The notes: generated by a model from the letters alone, not told the origin. Shown: positions 1 to 6,663, counted from the first letter of the stretch. The stretch is DNA of 9,011 bases from an uncultured Gammaproteobacteria bacterium (GCA_905480305.1 CAJQPV010000037.1:1-9011); one strand, 5' to 3'. Made by a program: numbers and translations.

Positions 1-366
1 ATTGGTACTGACAGCAACACCGCGCACTTCCTCGATCTCGCCACGGGTAATCGGCTGTCTATAGGCGATCAGTGACAGCGTCTCCAGCAATGCCCGGGAA
101 TAACGGGCCGGCTTCTCTTCCCACAGACGCGACACCCATGGTTGCATGGTTTCCCTGATCTGGACACGATAACCACTGCCTGTCTGTACCAGGTCAATAC
201 CCCGCGATTCATAGTCCGATTGCAAGGCAGCGATCGCTTCCCTGATCAGGTTACGGTCCACCATGTCCTGCTCGCCCACCATGGTCAGTATCTGGTCGAT
301 ACTCAGCGGCTTGCCGGCGCCCAGCAAAATGGCTTCCACAATATTCTTCAGCTGTTGTATTTCCAT
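1..366 (-). CDS. scpB: Segregation and condensation protein B (5' part, runs off the left edge)
   Basis: ScpB is the winged-helix kleisin-binding subunit of the SMC-ScpAB condensin-like complex, which acts on the nucleoid in chromosome compaction and segregation. Translating the minus strand from the ATG at 366 gives 122 residues with no stop, beginning MEIQQLKNIVEAILLGAGKP, the typical ScpB N-terminus. It also contains the family signature EKPARYSRALLETLSLIAYR, followed by QPITRGEIEEVRGVAVSTN, which is the second winged-helix region. Family members are usually about 180-250 residues, so one third to one half of the gene is missing beyond position 1. The start lies 30 bases after the scpA stop, and a purine-rich GAAGAG stretch upstream can serve as ribosome binding site. 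Co-transcription with scpA is therefore likely. The identification is secure. Only the missing C-terminus is unknown. Confidence 0.96.
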   Translation of the reverse strand, partial: MEIQQLKNIVEAILLGAGKPLSIDQILTMVGEQDMVDRNLIREAIAALQSDYESRGIDLVQTGSGYRVQIRETMQPWVSRLWEEKPARYSRALLETLSLIAYRQPITRGEIEEVRGVAVSTN

Positions 367-396
367 GTATCTCTTCTACCCGGGTGTGTTTGCTGC

Positions 397-1266
397 TCAG
401 GCTATTGCCTGTTCGGTGGCCAGCGGCTCACTGGTTTCTTCTACACGCGCCGCGGCCTTCACATGAATGGGGGCAAACGGTTCAGCCTGGGTCAAATCAA
501 GCAGTGATTCCTTCACCAGCTCCAGTATCGCCAGAAATGAAACTACCACGCCCATGCGGCCCTCTTCGACGGTGAACAGATCCGTGAAACTGGTAAAGCG
601 CGACGAGTTCACCTTGCTCAGTATGCTCGACATCCGCTCCCTGACGGACAGGGATTCCAGCTGCACATGATGATGGGCATACATGGAGGCTCGTTTCATC
701 ACATCCTGAAAGGCGTCAATCAGATCCTTCAGATCCACTTCCGGCGGCAACACGACCACCTTGCGCTCAATCGGTTCGGCAGAGGCCTGGAACACATCAC
801 GACCCAGCCTTGGCAGGGAGTCGAGGTCTTCCGCAGCCTGCTTGTAGCGTTCATATTCCTGCAGCCGGCGAATCAGTTCCGCACGCGGATCTTCTTCATC
901 CTCATCAATCCCGGGCGGCCTTGGCAGCAGAATGCGCGACTTGATCTCCGCCAGCATTGCCGACATCACCAGGTATTCGCCGGCGAGCTCCAGCTGCATT
1001 TCCTGCATAAGTTCAATATATTCAACATATTGGCGAGTTATTTCCGCCACGCGCAAATCGGCAATATCAAGATTTTCCTTGCGGATCAGATACAGCAGCA
1101 GGTCCAGCGGTCCCTCGAAAGCCTCGAGAAATACCGTCAGTGCTTCCGGTGGTATATAGAGATCATGGGGTAGTGACTGAATCGGCTTGCCCTGAACAAC
1201 GGCGAGGGGCAATTCTTCCTGGGGGTGGACGTCCGGCGAAACTTCGCGGCTCTGGTTTTCGTTCAT
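397..1266 (-). CDS. scpA: Segregation and condensation protein A (kleisin)
   Basis: ScpA is the kleisin subunit that bridges the SMC heads and binds ScpB in the bacterial condensin complex. From the ATG at 1266 the protein has 289 residues, normal for the family. The N-terminal kleisin signature is FEGPLDLLLYLIRKENLDI at about residues 50-68. It is followed by the conserved helical part (residues 70-112, ending EIKSRILLPRP), an acidic linker (DEDEEDPRAEL, about 121-131) and a C-terminal winged-helix domain (about 205-270) that would contact an SMC head. An in-frame GTG at 1371 would add 35 residues. I prefer 1266 because AGGG lies 6 bases upstream, the extra residues do not resemble ScpA, and a candidate promoter lies between the two starts. 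The GTG has no good Shine-Dalgarno sequence. The gene follows trpS on the same strand and precedes scpB by 30 bases. Confidence 0.95.
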   Translation of the reverse strand: MNENQSREVSPDVHPQEELPLAVVQGKPIQSLPHDLYIPPEALTVFLEAFEGPLDLLLYLIRKENLDIADLRVAEITRQYVEYIELMQEMQLELAGEYLVMSAMLAEIKSRILLPRPPGIDEDEEDPRAELIRRLQEYERYKQAAEDLDSLPRLGRDVFQASAEPIERKVVVLPPEVDLKDLIDAFQDVMKRASMYAHHHVQLESLSVRERMSSILSKVNSSRFTSFTDLFTVEEGRMGVVVSFLAILELVKESLLDLTQAEPFAPIHVKAAARVEETSEPLATEQAIA

Positions 1267-1305
1267 ATCATGCCCTGGTACGTGGTGACCTTCGTCGTAT
1301 CCGAG

Positions 1306-1357
1306 GGACGATCTCGATCGTCCGGCAGATACTACCCTATTTTCAGCAGGGTGTCGC
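1306..1357 (-). promoter_or_regulatory. Possible scpAB promoter with an adjacent 18-base palindrome
   Basis: On the minus strand a -35-like GCGACA (1352-1357, 4/6 to consensus) and a -10-like TAGTAT (1329-1334, 4/6) are separated by 17 bases. Five bases past the -10 element lies a perfect inverted repeat, GGACGATC-GA-GATCGTCC (1306-1323), where the transcription start would be expected. The site lies in the 108 bases between the trpS stop and the preferred scpA ATG. The repeat could be an operator or a short hairpin in the leader RNA. The promoter hexamers are weak and this is an inference from pattern only. Confidence 0.35.
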
Positions 1358-1374
1358 CCCTTTTGGGCCACCCG

Positions 1375-2589
1375 TCAAGTGTACTTCAGCCCCATGGCCT
1401 GGCGCACTTCATCAAGCGTTTCACGCGCGACATCACGCGCCGCCTCCGAGCCTTCACGAATAATCGCCCGCACCCTGCCAGGGTCCTGCTCGAACTCGCT
1501 GGCGCGTTCCTGTATCGGCAACAACTCGGCCAGCACGCTTTCAATAATCGGCTGTTTGCAATCCAGACAACCAATGCCTGCCGAGGTACAACCCTCGCGT
1601 ACCCAGTCTTTCACCTCGTCACTGGAATAGATGCCATGCAGTTGCCATACCGGACAGATGTCAGGATTGCCCGGATCGGTACGCCGCACCCGCGCCGGGT
1701 CGGTCGGCATGGTACGTAACTTCTGGCGCACGTCTTCCGGATTCTCACGCAGGGTAATAGTGTTGCCGTAGGACTTGGACATTTTTTGCCCGTCCAGGCC
1801 TGGCATCCTGGAAGCCGGCGTCAGCAGGGCTTCCGGCTCGGTCAGTATCATGCGTCCGCCACCTTCCAGGTAGCCCAGCAGCCGTTCGCAGTCGGCTATC
1901 GCCAGGTTCTGCTGCTCGGCCAGCAGTGCGCGGGCCACCTCGATCGCCTCATGATCACCCTGCTGCTGGTAACGCTTGCGCAGGTCACGGTACATACGGG
2001 CATTCTTTTTACCCATCTTTTTGATGGCCGCCTCAGCTGCCTCTTCATAGCCGGGTTCGCGGCCGTAGAGGTGGTTGAAACGCCGCGCCACTTCCCGGGT
2101 CAGTTCCACGTGTGCCACCTGGTCTTCACCGACCGGCACCTTGTCGGCACCGTAGATCAGGATGTCGGCACTTTGCAGCAGCGGGTAGCCAAGAAAGCCG
2201 TAAGTCGCCAGGTCACGTTCACGCAGTTTTTCCTGCTGGTCCTTGTAACTCGGTACGCGCTCCAGCCAGCCCAGCGGCGTCACCATCGACAACAGCAAAT
2301 GCAGTTCGGCATGTTCCGGCACATGCGACTGGATAAAGAGTTGCGCCGCACCGGGATTGACACCGGCTGCCAGCCAGTCGATCACCATGTCCCAGACACT
2401 GTCTGCGATAATTCCGGACTCTTCATAATGTGTCGTCAACGCATGCCAGTCTGCCACGAAGAAGAAACAGTCAAATTCCTGCTGCAACCGCACCCAGTTC
2501 TTTAGCACACCGTGGTAATGCCCGAGGTGCAAGCTGCCGGTTGGTCGCATTCCGGACAACACCCGGCTGTTCACATTCAAACCACCCAA
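1375..2589 (-). CDS. trpS: Tryptophanyl-tRNA synthetase, probable [4Fe-4S] type
   Basis: This cytoplasmic class I aminoacyl-tRNA synthetase charges tRNA-Trp with tryptophan using ATP. The Rossmann-fold signatures are both present: HIGH-type HLGHY (residues 21-25, after SGMRPTGSL) and KMSKS (269-273). At 404 residues it is longer than the E. coli enzyme (about 334). The extra length is mainly a charged helical insert at about residues 176-245, between the two signatures. In the C-terminal anticodon-binding region, cysteines at 312, 334, 341 and 344 (C-x21-C-x6-C-x2-C) closely match the [4Fe-4S] motif described for Thermotoga maritima TrpRS. The start is an in-frame TTG at 2589, with AGGAG 6 bases upstream. 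A GTG at 2574 is too far from that site. The gene follows the M50 protease with a 9-base gap, so translation is probably coupled. Confidence 0.96.
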   Translation of the reverse strand: MGGLNVNSRVLSGMRPTGSLHLGHYHGVLKNWVRLQQEFDCFFFVADWHALTTHYEESGIIADSVWDMVIDWLAAGVNPGAAQLFIQSHVPEHAELHLLLSMVTPLGWLERVPSYKDQQEKLRERDLATYGFLGYPLLQSADILIYGADKVPVGEDQVAHVELTREVARRFNHLYGREPGYEEAAEAAIKKMGKKNARMYRDLRKRYQQQGDHEAIEVARALLAEQQNLAIADCERLLGYLEGGGRMILTEPEALLTPASRMPGLDGQKMSKSYGNTITLRENPEDVRQKLRTMPTDPARVRRTDPGNPDICPVWQLHGIYSSDEVKDWVREGCTSAGIGCLDCKQPIIESVLAELLPIQERASEFEQDPGRVRAIIREGSEAARDVARETLDEVRQAMGLKYT

Positions 2590-2595
2590 AACAAT

Positions 2596-2600
2596 CTCCT
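2596..2600 (-). promoter_or_regulatory. Ribosome binding site that fixes the trpS TTG start
   Basis: AGGAG on the minus strand lies 6 bases before the TTG at 2589. It overlaps the TAG stop codon (2599-2601) of the upstream protease gene. Its spacing favours TTG over the in-frame GTG at 2574. The overlap with the upstream stop suggests coupled translation of the two genes. Confidence 0.65.
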
Positions 2601-3288
2601 ATCTACCTATGAGCGTCATCAACAACAACTGGAACTGTTGTGCCGACAATCCCGACACAGGCACCATCATCGAAATAAAAATACTGATCAGCGGCCACAG
2701 CACCGCTCCCAGCACCCCCGTCACCAGCAGACCTATCAGAATAAAAAAACCGTACGGCTCGATGCGACTGAACTTGTAGGCAATGGGTCCCGGCAACAAA
2801 CCGGTCAATACCCGCCCACCGTCCAGCGGCGGCAATGGCAACAGGTTCAGGATCATCAGGATGCCGTTAATACTGATCCCGGCCACGCCCATGTAAACCA
2901 GCGCAAAACCGCTATCACCGAGCACCACACCGAGACGCAGCAACAAGGCCCAGCCAATAGCCATCAGCAGATTGGCCACCGGCCCCGCTGCAGCAACCAG
3001 CGCCATATCCCGCTTCGGTTGCTTTAAATTCTTCCAGTTAATAGGTACCGGTTTCGCATAACCGAATATAAATCCGGCCTGTAACAGCAACAACATACCC
3101 GGTATCAGAATTGTTCCCATCGGATCGATATGTTTTAGCGGATTAAGCGTCAAGCGCCCCAGCATAAAAGCAGTGTTATCACCCAGTTTCCTGGCAATCC
3201 AGCCATGCGCCACCTCGTGCACGGTTATGCCCAGTATTACCGGTACCACCCAGATGGAAATTTTCTGAACAAGGCTGAGATCAAGCAT
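2599..3288 (-). CDS. Site-2 protease family (M50) membrane metalloprotease
   Basis: This is an integral membrane zinc metalloprotease of the compact M50 (site-2 protease) type without a PDZ domain. The zinc motif HEVAH is at residues 24-28 in the first hydrophobic segment. A second conserved block, NLLPLPPLDGGRVL (148-161), supplies the third ligand, Asp156. The 229-residue length and hydrophobic stretches at about 10-30, 57-77, 96-120, 127-152 and 178-207 fit the family. Such short M50 proteins are common beside trpS and scpA in proteobacteria. Their substrates are mostly unknown, so I give no specific role. It starts 33 bases after the yciO stop and ends 9 bases before trpS. The ATG at 3288 has no well-spaced Shine-Dalgarno sequence. 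A perfect TATAAT lies just upstream (see the separate entry). Confidence 0.92.
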   Translation of the reverse strand: MLDLSLVQKISIWVVPVILGITVHEVAHGWIARKLGDNTAFMLGRLTLNPLKHIDPMGTILIPGMLLLLQAGFIFGYAKPVPINWKNLKQPKRDMALVAAAGPVANLLMAIGWALLLRLGVVLGDSGFALVYMGVAGISINGILMILNLLPLPPLDGGRVLTGLLPGPIAYKFSRIEPYGFFILIGLLVTGVLGAVLWPLISIFISMMVPVSGLSAQQFQLLLMTLIGR

Positions 3289-3294
3289 CGGCGG

Positions 3295-3300
3295 ATTATA
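3295..3300 (-). promoter_or_regulatory. Consensus -10 hexamer immediately upstream of the M50 protease
   Basis: A perfect TATAAT on the minus strand ends 6 bases before the ATG at 3288, in the 33-base gap after yciO. No convincing -35 element is present at 16-18 bases spacing. If it is used, transcription would begin at or next to the start codon and give a leaderless message. AGAGGG further upstream is about 13 bases from the ATG, too far to be a good ribosome binding site. The match may be due to chance. Confidence 0.25.
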
Positions 3301-3321
3301 ACCCTCTGCAAACTGAATGCA

Positions 3322-3945
3322 TTATTTAAACAGCCCTTCGTCACTGCCACGACCCTTGCGCACAACCTGCATGGAACCATCCACCAGGTCGATCACCGTG
3401 GTCGGTTCCAGCCCGCAGTTATCGCCGTCGATCACCAGGTCCACCGCATGCTCGAGCTTTTCGTGGATATCCTGCGCATCCGTCTCCGGATGTTCCTGAC
3501 CGGGCAAGATCAGCGTGGAACTCATCAGCGGCTCACCCAGCTCGTCCAGCAATGCCTGCGCGACCGGATGGTCGGGAATACGGATACCAATGGTCTTGCG
3601 TTTCGGATTCTGCAGGCGGCGCGGCACCTCATGCGTTGCCTTCAGGATGAAGGTATACGGGCCCGGCGTGAGCGATTTGAGCAGACGATAACTGCTGTTG
3701 TCGACCTTTGCATAAGTGGAAATTTCCGAAAGATCACGACACATCAGGGTAAAATTATGCCGGTTGTCGAGATTACGGATGCGGCGAATACGTTCCATGC
3801 CGGTCTTGTCACCGACGTGACAGCCCAGCGCGTAACTGGAATCTGTCGGATAGACGATCAGTCCGTCAGCACGAATAATCTCGACAGCCTGCTGAATCAA
3901 TCGTGCCTGAGGATTAACCGGGTGTACCTGAAAATACCGGCTCAT
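3322..3945 (-). CDS. yciO: YciO, Sua5/YrdC/YciO family protein
   Basis: This is a YrdC-fold protein close to E. coli YciO throughout its 207 residues (E. coli about 206). The N-terminus MSRYFQVHPVNPQARLIQQA matches the YciO start pattern, and the nucleotide/RNA-binding YrdC block PTDSSYALGCHVGD follows (residues 33-46). Further conserved stretches are HNFTLMCRDLSE, TPGPYTFILKAT, RKTIGIRIPDHP and PTTVIDL near the C-terminus. Relatives Sua5/TsaC make threonylcarbamoyl-adenylate for tRNA t6A37. YciO proteins form a separate branch whose physiological role is less clear, so assigning TsaC function would be unsafe. The ATG at 3945 overlaps the rnm stop by 4 bases (ATGA) and has a strong AAGGAG 5 bases upstream (3951-3956), indicating coupled translation. 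Confidence 0.95.
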   Translation of the reverse strand: MSRYFQVHPVNPQARLIQQAVEIIRADGLIVYPTDSSYALGCHVGDKTGMERIRRIRNLDNRHNFTLMCRDLSEISTYAKVDNSSYRLLKSLTPGPYTFILKATHEVPRRLQNPKRKTIGIRIPDHPVAQALLDELGEPLMSSTLILPGQEHPETDAQDIHEKLEHAVDLVIDGDNCGLEPTTVIDLVDGSMQVVRKGRGSDEGLFK

Positions 3946-4802
3946 TGAAGCTCCTTACGGGTGACCGGCCAGCGATCACTTTCCCAGACAGGTTGACAGC
4001 CTGCCGGTAAAACCGGCAATTGACCCAGCCTGATCCATGGATTCTCCGGCCCGTGATAATCCGAGCCACAGGAAGCGAGCATATTCTGGCTGCGGCACAG
4101 CGCTGCCATGGCGGTAACATTGTCACGCGAGTGGCTGCCGGAAATCACCTCCATTCCGACACCGCCACACTCGCGAAACTCGCCGAGGAAGCGGCGCAGC
4201 TTGCTGGCCGTCATGCCATAACGCCCCGGATGGGCAACCACGGCCAGTCCGCCAGCCGCATCAATCCAGTGCAACGCATCTTCAAGGCTCGCCCATTTAC
4301 CACTGACATAACCGGGCTTGTTATTTACCAGGAAACGCTTGAACACATCCCGCACAGATTTCGCATGCCCCTCTGCCACCAGGTGGTGTGCAAAGTGTGT
4401 GCGACCGACAATGCTCCCCCTGGCATGGCTACAGGCACCGGCGTAACAATCGGGGATACCCGCCCTTGCCAGTCGCCGCCCGATTTCCTCGGCACGCCAG
4501 TTACGAAAATCGCACAACCCTGACAAACCCTGCTGCAAAGGCTCACAGGCCGAATCAACACCCAGCCCCAGCACATGAATGGTCTGCGCCTGCCAGCTAA
4601 CCGATATCTCCACACCGGGGACCAGTTGCATGCCAAGCGGGCGCGCAACCTGCGCTGCCTCGGCAAGTCCCTCGGTGGTGTCGTGATCAGTCAGCGCCAG
4701 CACATCTACCCCGCCGGCATGCGCCGCCGCCACCAGTTCGGCCGGGCTGAGCGTGCCATCTGAAGCACGCGAATGGCTGTGTAGGTCATAGTGAACAGGC
4801 AT
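3942..4802 (-). CDS. rnm: PHP-domain RNase AM / 3',5'-nucleotide bisphosphate phosphatase (YciV/TrpH)
   Basis: This is a PHP-family metal-dependent phosphoesterase matching E. coli YciV/TrpH. That enzyme, RNase AM, trims 5' ends of rRNA as a 5'-3' exonuclease, and homologues hydrolyse 3',5'-nucleotide bisphosphates. Counting from the ATG at 4802 (286 residues, E. coli about 293), the metal-site motifs are HSH with Asp15 (residues 8-15), TDHDTT (38-43), PGVEIS (62-67, Glu65), AHPGRYG (190-196) and GSDYHGP (246-252). Nothing catalytic appears to be missing. An in-frame TTG at 4841 would add 13 Cys-rich residues unlike the family, and the ATG places DLHSH close to the N-terminus as in E. coli, so I chose 4802. 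Its stop overlaps the yciO start. It is divergent from the gene at 4898, with 95 bases between them. Confidence 0.94.
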   Translation of the reverse strand: MPVHYDLHSHSRASDGTLSPAELVAAAHAGGVDVLALTDHDTTEGLAEAAQVARPLGMQLVPGVEISVSWQAQTIHVLGLGVDSACEPLQQGLSGLCDFRNWRAEEIGRRLARAGIPDCYAGACSHARGSIVGRTHFAHHLVAEGHAKSVRDVFKRFLVNNKPGYVSGKWASLEDALHWIDAAGGLAVVAHPGRYGMTASKLRRFLGEFRECGGVGMEVISGSHSRDNVTAMAALCRSQNMLASCGSDYHGPENPWIRLGQLPVLPAGCQPVWESDRWPVTRKELQ

Positions 4803-4840
4803 CCGGCCTATTCTACAGCAGCAAACGTTGTCGTGCGCCA

Positions 4841-4846
4841 AATATA
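4841..4846 (-). promoter_or_regulatory. Possible -10 element for the rnm-yciO operon
   Basis: TATATT (5/6 to TATAAT) on the minus strand lies in the 95-base divergent region and would give a leader of about 30 bases before the rnm ATG. No good -35 hexamer is seen at the usual spacing. The same gap (4803-4897) must also hold the promoter of the plus-strand gene. It contains two AACGTT palindromes (4825-4830, 4890-4895), whose meaning is unknown. Confidence 0.25.
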
Positions 4847-4897
4847 CACATTAGAAACAGGGTATCCCGGTCGCAGCAGCCCCCTTAAAACGTTAAT

Positions 4898-5668
4898 ATG
4901 GTGCGATTCGATAATGGACACATCAACATGCAAGCACTGGACGGAAAAATCACCGACATTGAAACTGCCCTCACCGGGGTCATGGAAACCTGCAAACAGG
5001 CCAATGCCCATTCATCTGCATTAGAGGATGCCGAAACCGACCTGCCCACGCTGGAGCAGGCCTTCGCACAGCTCATGGACGTAATGAACCGGATCGAGTC
5101 TGACACCCGCGCAGCCGGCGCCGGCAGCACCGGGGACGTCACTGAAATTGGCGAATATGCATTACGCCTGCAGGAAACCCTGTCCGGTATCGCAGACAAA
5201 CTGGGGCTCAGCGAACAAAAGCAGCCACTGGCCTGTGTGAGCATCAACATGGCCCTGTGGGTCGCAGACCACGACGGCCGCCTCGAATCGCTGGAACACG
5301 TGGTCGATGCCATTGCGCAAATCGCCAACAGCACACAGGACCCGCAACAACTTGAACAGCTGAGCAGCGTGATGGCACGCATCATCAATGCCGTCTCCGT
5401 CCTGATCAGCGAAGACCTCGAAAAAATGAACCCTGGTCGACCGTGGCGGGTGCTGCTGCTGAATTACGGCATCGTTGCAACCCGCAGCCACAATACTGCA
5501 TCGATGGAGGCCGCCTTTGCCGAACTGACCAGCAAACTGCCGGAAGATGCCACCCGCTTCTTCAGCGAGGGCATGCAGCAAATGGATGCGCTGGATTATC
5601 CACCCCATGTCCGCAAGGTAATGGAAAAATACCACCGCGAGTGGCCGGTTAACCGCTCCCTGCACTGA
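4898..5668 (+). CDS. Uncharacterised acidic helical protein
   Basis: I do not recognise a named family. The 256-residue product has no signal peptide or membrane segment and is probably cytoplasmic. Residues 11-70 are strongly acidic and look helical (DGKITDIETALTGVMETC, then LEDAETDLPTLEQAFAQLMD). A Gly/Ala-rich break (about 72-80) separates this from a second helical region. The most distinctive part is the C-terminal half, about residues 110-246. It contains INMALWVADHDGRLESLEHV, a Gln-rich turn, NPGRPWRVLLLNYGIVATR, and a tail ending PPHVRKVMEKYHREW, which is loosely TPR-like in composition. Coding quality is good, with no competing frame of comparable character. The ATG at 4898 has no visible Shine-Dalgarno sequence. 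An in-frame ATG at 4928 with a weak GGA upstream is an alternative that would remove ten residues. It is divergent from rnm and lies upstream of yciB. Confidence 0.8.
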   Translation: MVRFDNGHINMQALDGKITDIETALTGVMETCKQANAHSSALEDAETDLPTLEQAFAQLMDVMNRIESDTRAAGAGSTGDVTEIGEYALRLQETLSGIADKLGLSEQKQPLACVSINMALWVADHDGRLESLEHVVDAIAQIANSTQDPQQLEQLSSVMARIINAVSVLISEDLEKMNPGRPWRVLLLNYGIVATRSHNTASMEAAFAELTSKLPEDATRFFSEGMQQMDALDYPPHVRKVMEKYHREWPVNRSLH

Positions 5669-5692
5669 TACCGGGCGATCCACCCGGCAGGG
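5657..5692 (+). other. Imperfect stem-loop at the end of the uncharacterised gene
   Basis: Nested inverted repeats flank and follow the TGA stop at 5666-5668. The outer arms are TCCCTG and CAGGGA and the inner arms are CCGGG (5671-5675) and CCCGG (5683-5687) around a 7-base loop. No T-run follows, so this is not a standard intrinsic terminator. It may be an RNA-stabilising or weak terminating hairpin, or chance in GC-rich sequence. Confidence 0.3.
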
Positions 5693-5731
5693 AACCATTA
5701 ACAGCTGCAGCTATCCAAACGCTCTGACGGG

Positions 5732-5760
5732 TTTCAACAGCAGCCAAAACAGACTATTAT
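5732..5760 (+). promoter_or_regulatory. Possible promoter of the yciB-yciI-bolA-PPIase run
   Basis: TATTAT (5755-5760, 5/6 to the -10 consensus) is preceded at 17 bases by TTTCAA (5732-5737, a weak -35). It lies in the 153-base gap between the uncharacterised gene and yciB and would leave a leader of about 55 bases. The -10 match is reasonable and the -35 is poor. It is the best candidate in this gap. Confidence 0.35.
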
Positions 5761-5821
5761 TCAGCAGCTTTGAAGACATGCCAGTCAGGCATTTACAGAC
5801 AAATACAGACAAGACACCCTT

Positions 5822-6364
5822 ATGAAATTTCTTTTCGACCTGTTCCCGATTATCCTGTTTTTCATCGCCTACAAGATGTACGACATCTATGTAGCCACTG
5901 CCGTTGCCATCGCCGCCGCGTTTGTTCAGACCGGGCTGTTCTGGCTAAAGCACCGCAAATTCGAAAAGATGCACCTGATCACACTGGCGATCCTGGTTGT
6001 CTTCGGCGGTCTAACACTGATCCTGCGTGACCCGGTTTTTATCAAGTGGAAGCCGACCGTGGTCAACTGGCTGTTTGGAGCGACGTTTTTAGGTAGCCAG
6101 TTTATCGGTGACAAGACGCTGGTAGAACGCATGATGAGCCACGCCATCACTGCCCCGGTCGCTATCTGGCAGCGCATCAACTGGGCATGGGTGGTATTTT
6201 TTATGGCCATGGGCGTCCTCAATATCTACGTCGCCTACAACTATAGCGAAGCAACCTGGGTAAATTTCAAACTGTTCGGCATGATGGGACTGACGCTGGT
6301 GTTTGTATTCGGCCAGGCCTTCTATCTCAGCCGTTACATGGAAGTAGAAGAGGAACCCAAGTAG
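5822..6364 (+). CDS. yciB: Inner membrane septation protein YciB (IspZ family)
   Basis: YciB (septation protein A/IspZ family) is a small inner-membrane protein linked to cell division, cell length and envelope integrity in enterobacteria, where it interacts with envelope and divisome proteins. The 180 residues align along their length with E. coli YciB (about 179). Conserved features are the N-terminal [22 protein letters not shown], the block [19 protein letters not shown] (about 48-66) and [14 protein letters not shown] (about 73-86). The C-terminal half has [14 protein letters not shown] (about 146-159) and ends in a polar acidic tail. Five to six hydrophobic segments are visible (about 3-18, 22-42, 50-68, 78-96, 121-140, 150-170). 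The ATG at 5822 has only a weak upstream ribosome binding site. Its TAG stop shares a base with the start of yciI, so it is the first gene of a tightly packed run. Confidence 0.96.
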   Translation: MKFLFDLFPIILFFIAYKMYDIYVATAVAIAAAFVQTGLFWLKHRKFEKMHLITLAILVVFGGLTLILRDPVFIKWKPTVVNWLFGATFLGSQFIGDKTLVERMMSHAITAPVAIWQRINWAWVVFFMAMGVLNIYVAYNYSEATWVNFKLFGMMGLTLVFVFGQAFYLSRYMEVEEEPK

Positions 6365-6663
6365 TGTTGTACGCCATCATCAGCGAGGATAAACCGGACA
6401 GCCTTGCTGACCGCCTGAGTACACGCCCGGCACACCTCGACAGACTGAACCAGTTAAAGGATGCCGGACGACTGGTACTGGCCGGGCCGCACCCCGCTAT
6501 TGACAGCCCGGACCCCGGCGATGCCGGTTTCAGCGGCAGCCTGGTAGTCGCTGAGTTTGCCTCGCTGCAAGAGGCGCAAGCCTGGGCGGACGCAGACCCG
6601 TACATGACCGCCGGCGTCTACCGGCAGGTCACCGTAAAACCCTTCAACAAGGTATTGCCCTGA
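6364..6663 (+). CDS. yciI: YciI family protein
   Basis: This small cytoplasmic protein has the YciI/dimeric alpha-beta barrel fold. At 99 residues it is nearly the same length as E. coli YciI (about 98), and it shows the same landmarks: [20 protein letters not shown] (21-40), [19 protein letters not shown], and [17 protein letters not shown] (70-86). His24 in RPAHL is the likely member of the His-Asp pair proposed as the active site in this family. The reaction is not established. The start is GTG at 6364, whose G is also the last base of the yciB TAG stop. An AGAGGA sequence upstream inside yciB can act as ribosome binding site. A TTG directly after the GTG is a minor alternative. The stop overlaps the bolA ATG by one base. 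Confidence 0.95.
   Translation: MLYAIISEDKPDSLADRLSTRPAHLDRLNQLKDAGRLVLAGPHPAIDSPDPGDAGFSGSLVVAEFASLQEAQAWADADPYMTAGVYRQVTVKPFNKVLP

Noticed and set aside
667..1173. Plus-strand open frame of 168 codons
   Set aside because: It lies wholly opposite scpA, whose protein is clearly recognisable. The translated product is rich in His, Gln and Arg with no family resemblance, as expected of an antisense shadow.
1267..1371. N-terminal extension of ScpA from a GTG at 1371
   Set aside because: There is no Shine-Dalgarno sequence before the GTG and the extra residues do not resemble ScpA. The ATG at 1266 has AGGG at 6 bases, and a candidate promoter and palindrome occupy the interval.
1786..2505. Plus-strand open frame of 239 codons
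   Set aside because: It is antisense to trpS, which has both synthetase signatures. The product has no recognisable motif.
3205..3948. Plus-strand open frame of 247 codons
   Set aside because: It runs across the antisense of yciO and the start of the M50 gene. Both minus-strand proteins match known families along their full length.
4803..4841. N-terminal extension of Rnm from a TTG at 4841
   Set aside because: The extra residues are Cys-rich and unlike the family. The ATG at 4802 gives the normal distance to the first PHP motif.
5162..5698. Minus-strand open frame of 178 codons opposite the uncharacterised gene
   Set aside because: I compared both strands because the plus-strand gene has no recognised family. 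The plus-strand protein has balanced, helical composition with ordered charged residues. The minus-strand one is rich in His, Phe, Cys and Gln like other antisense shadows here, and has no good start signal.
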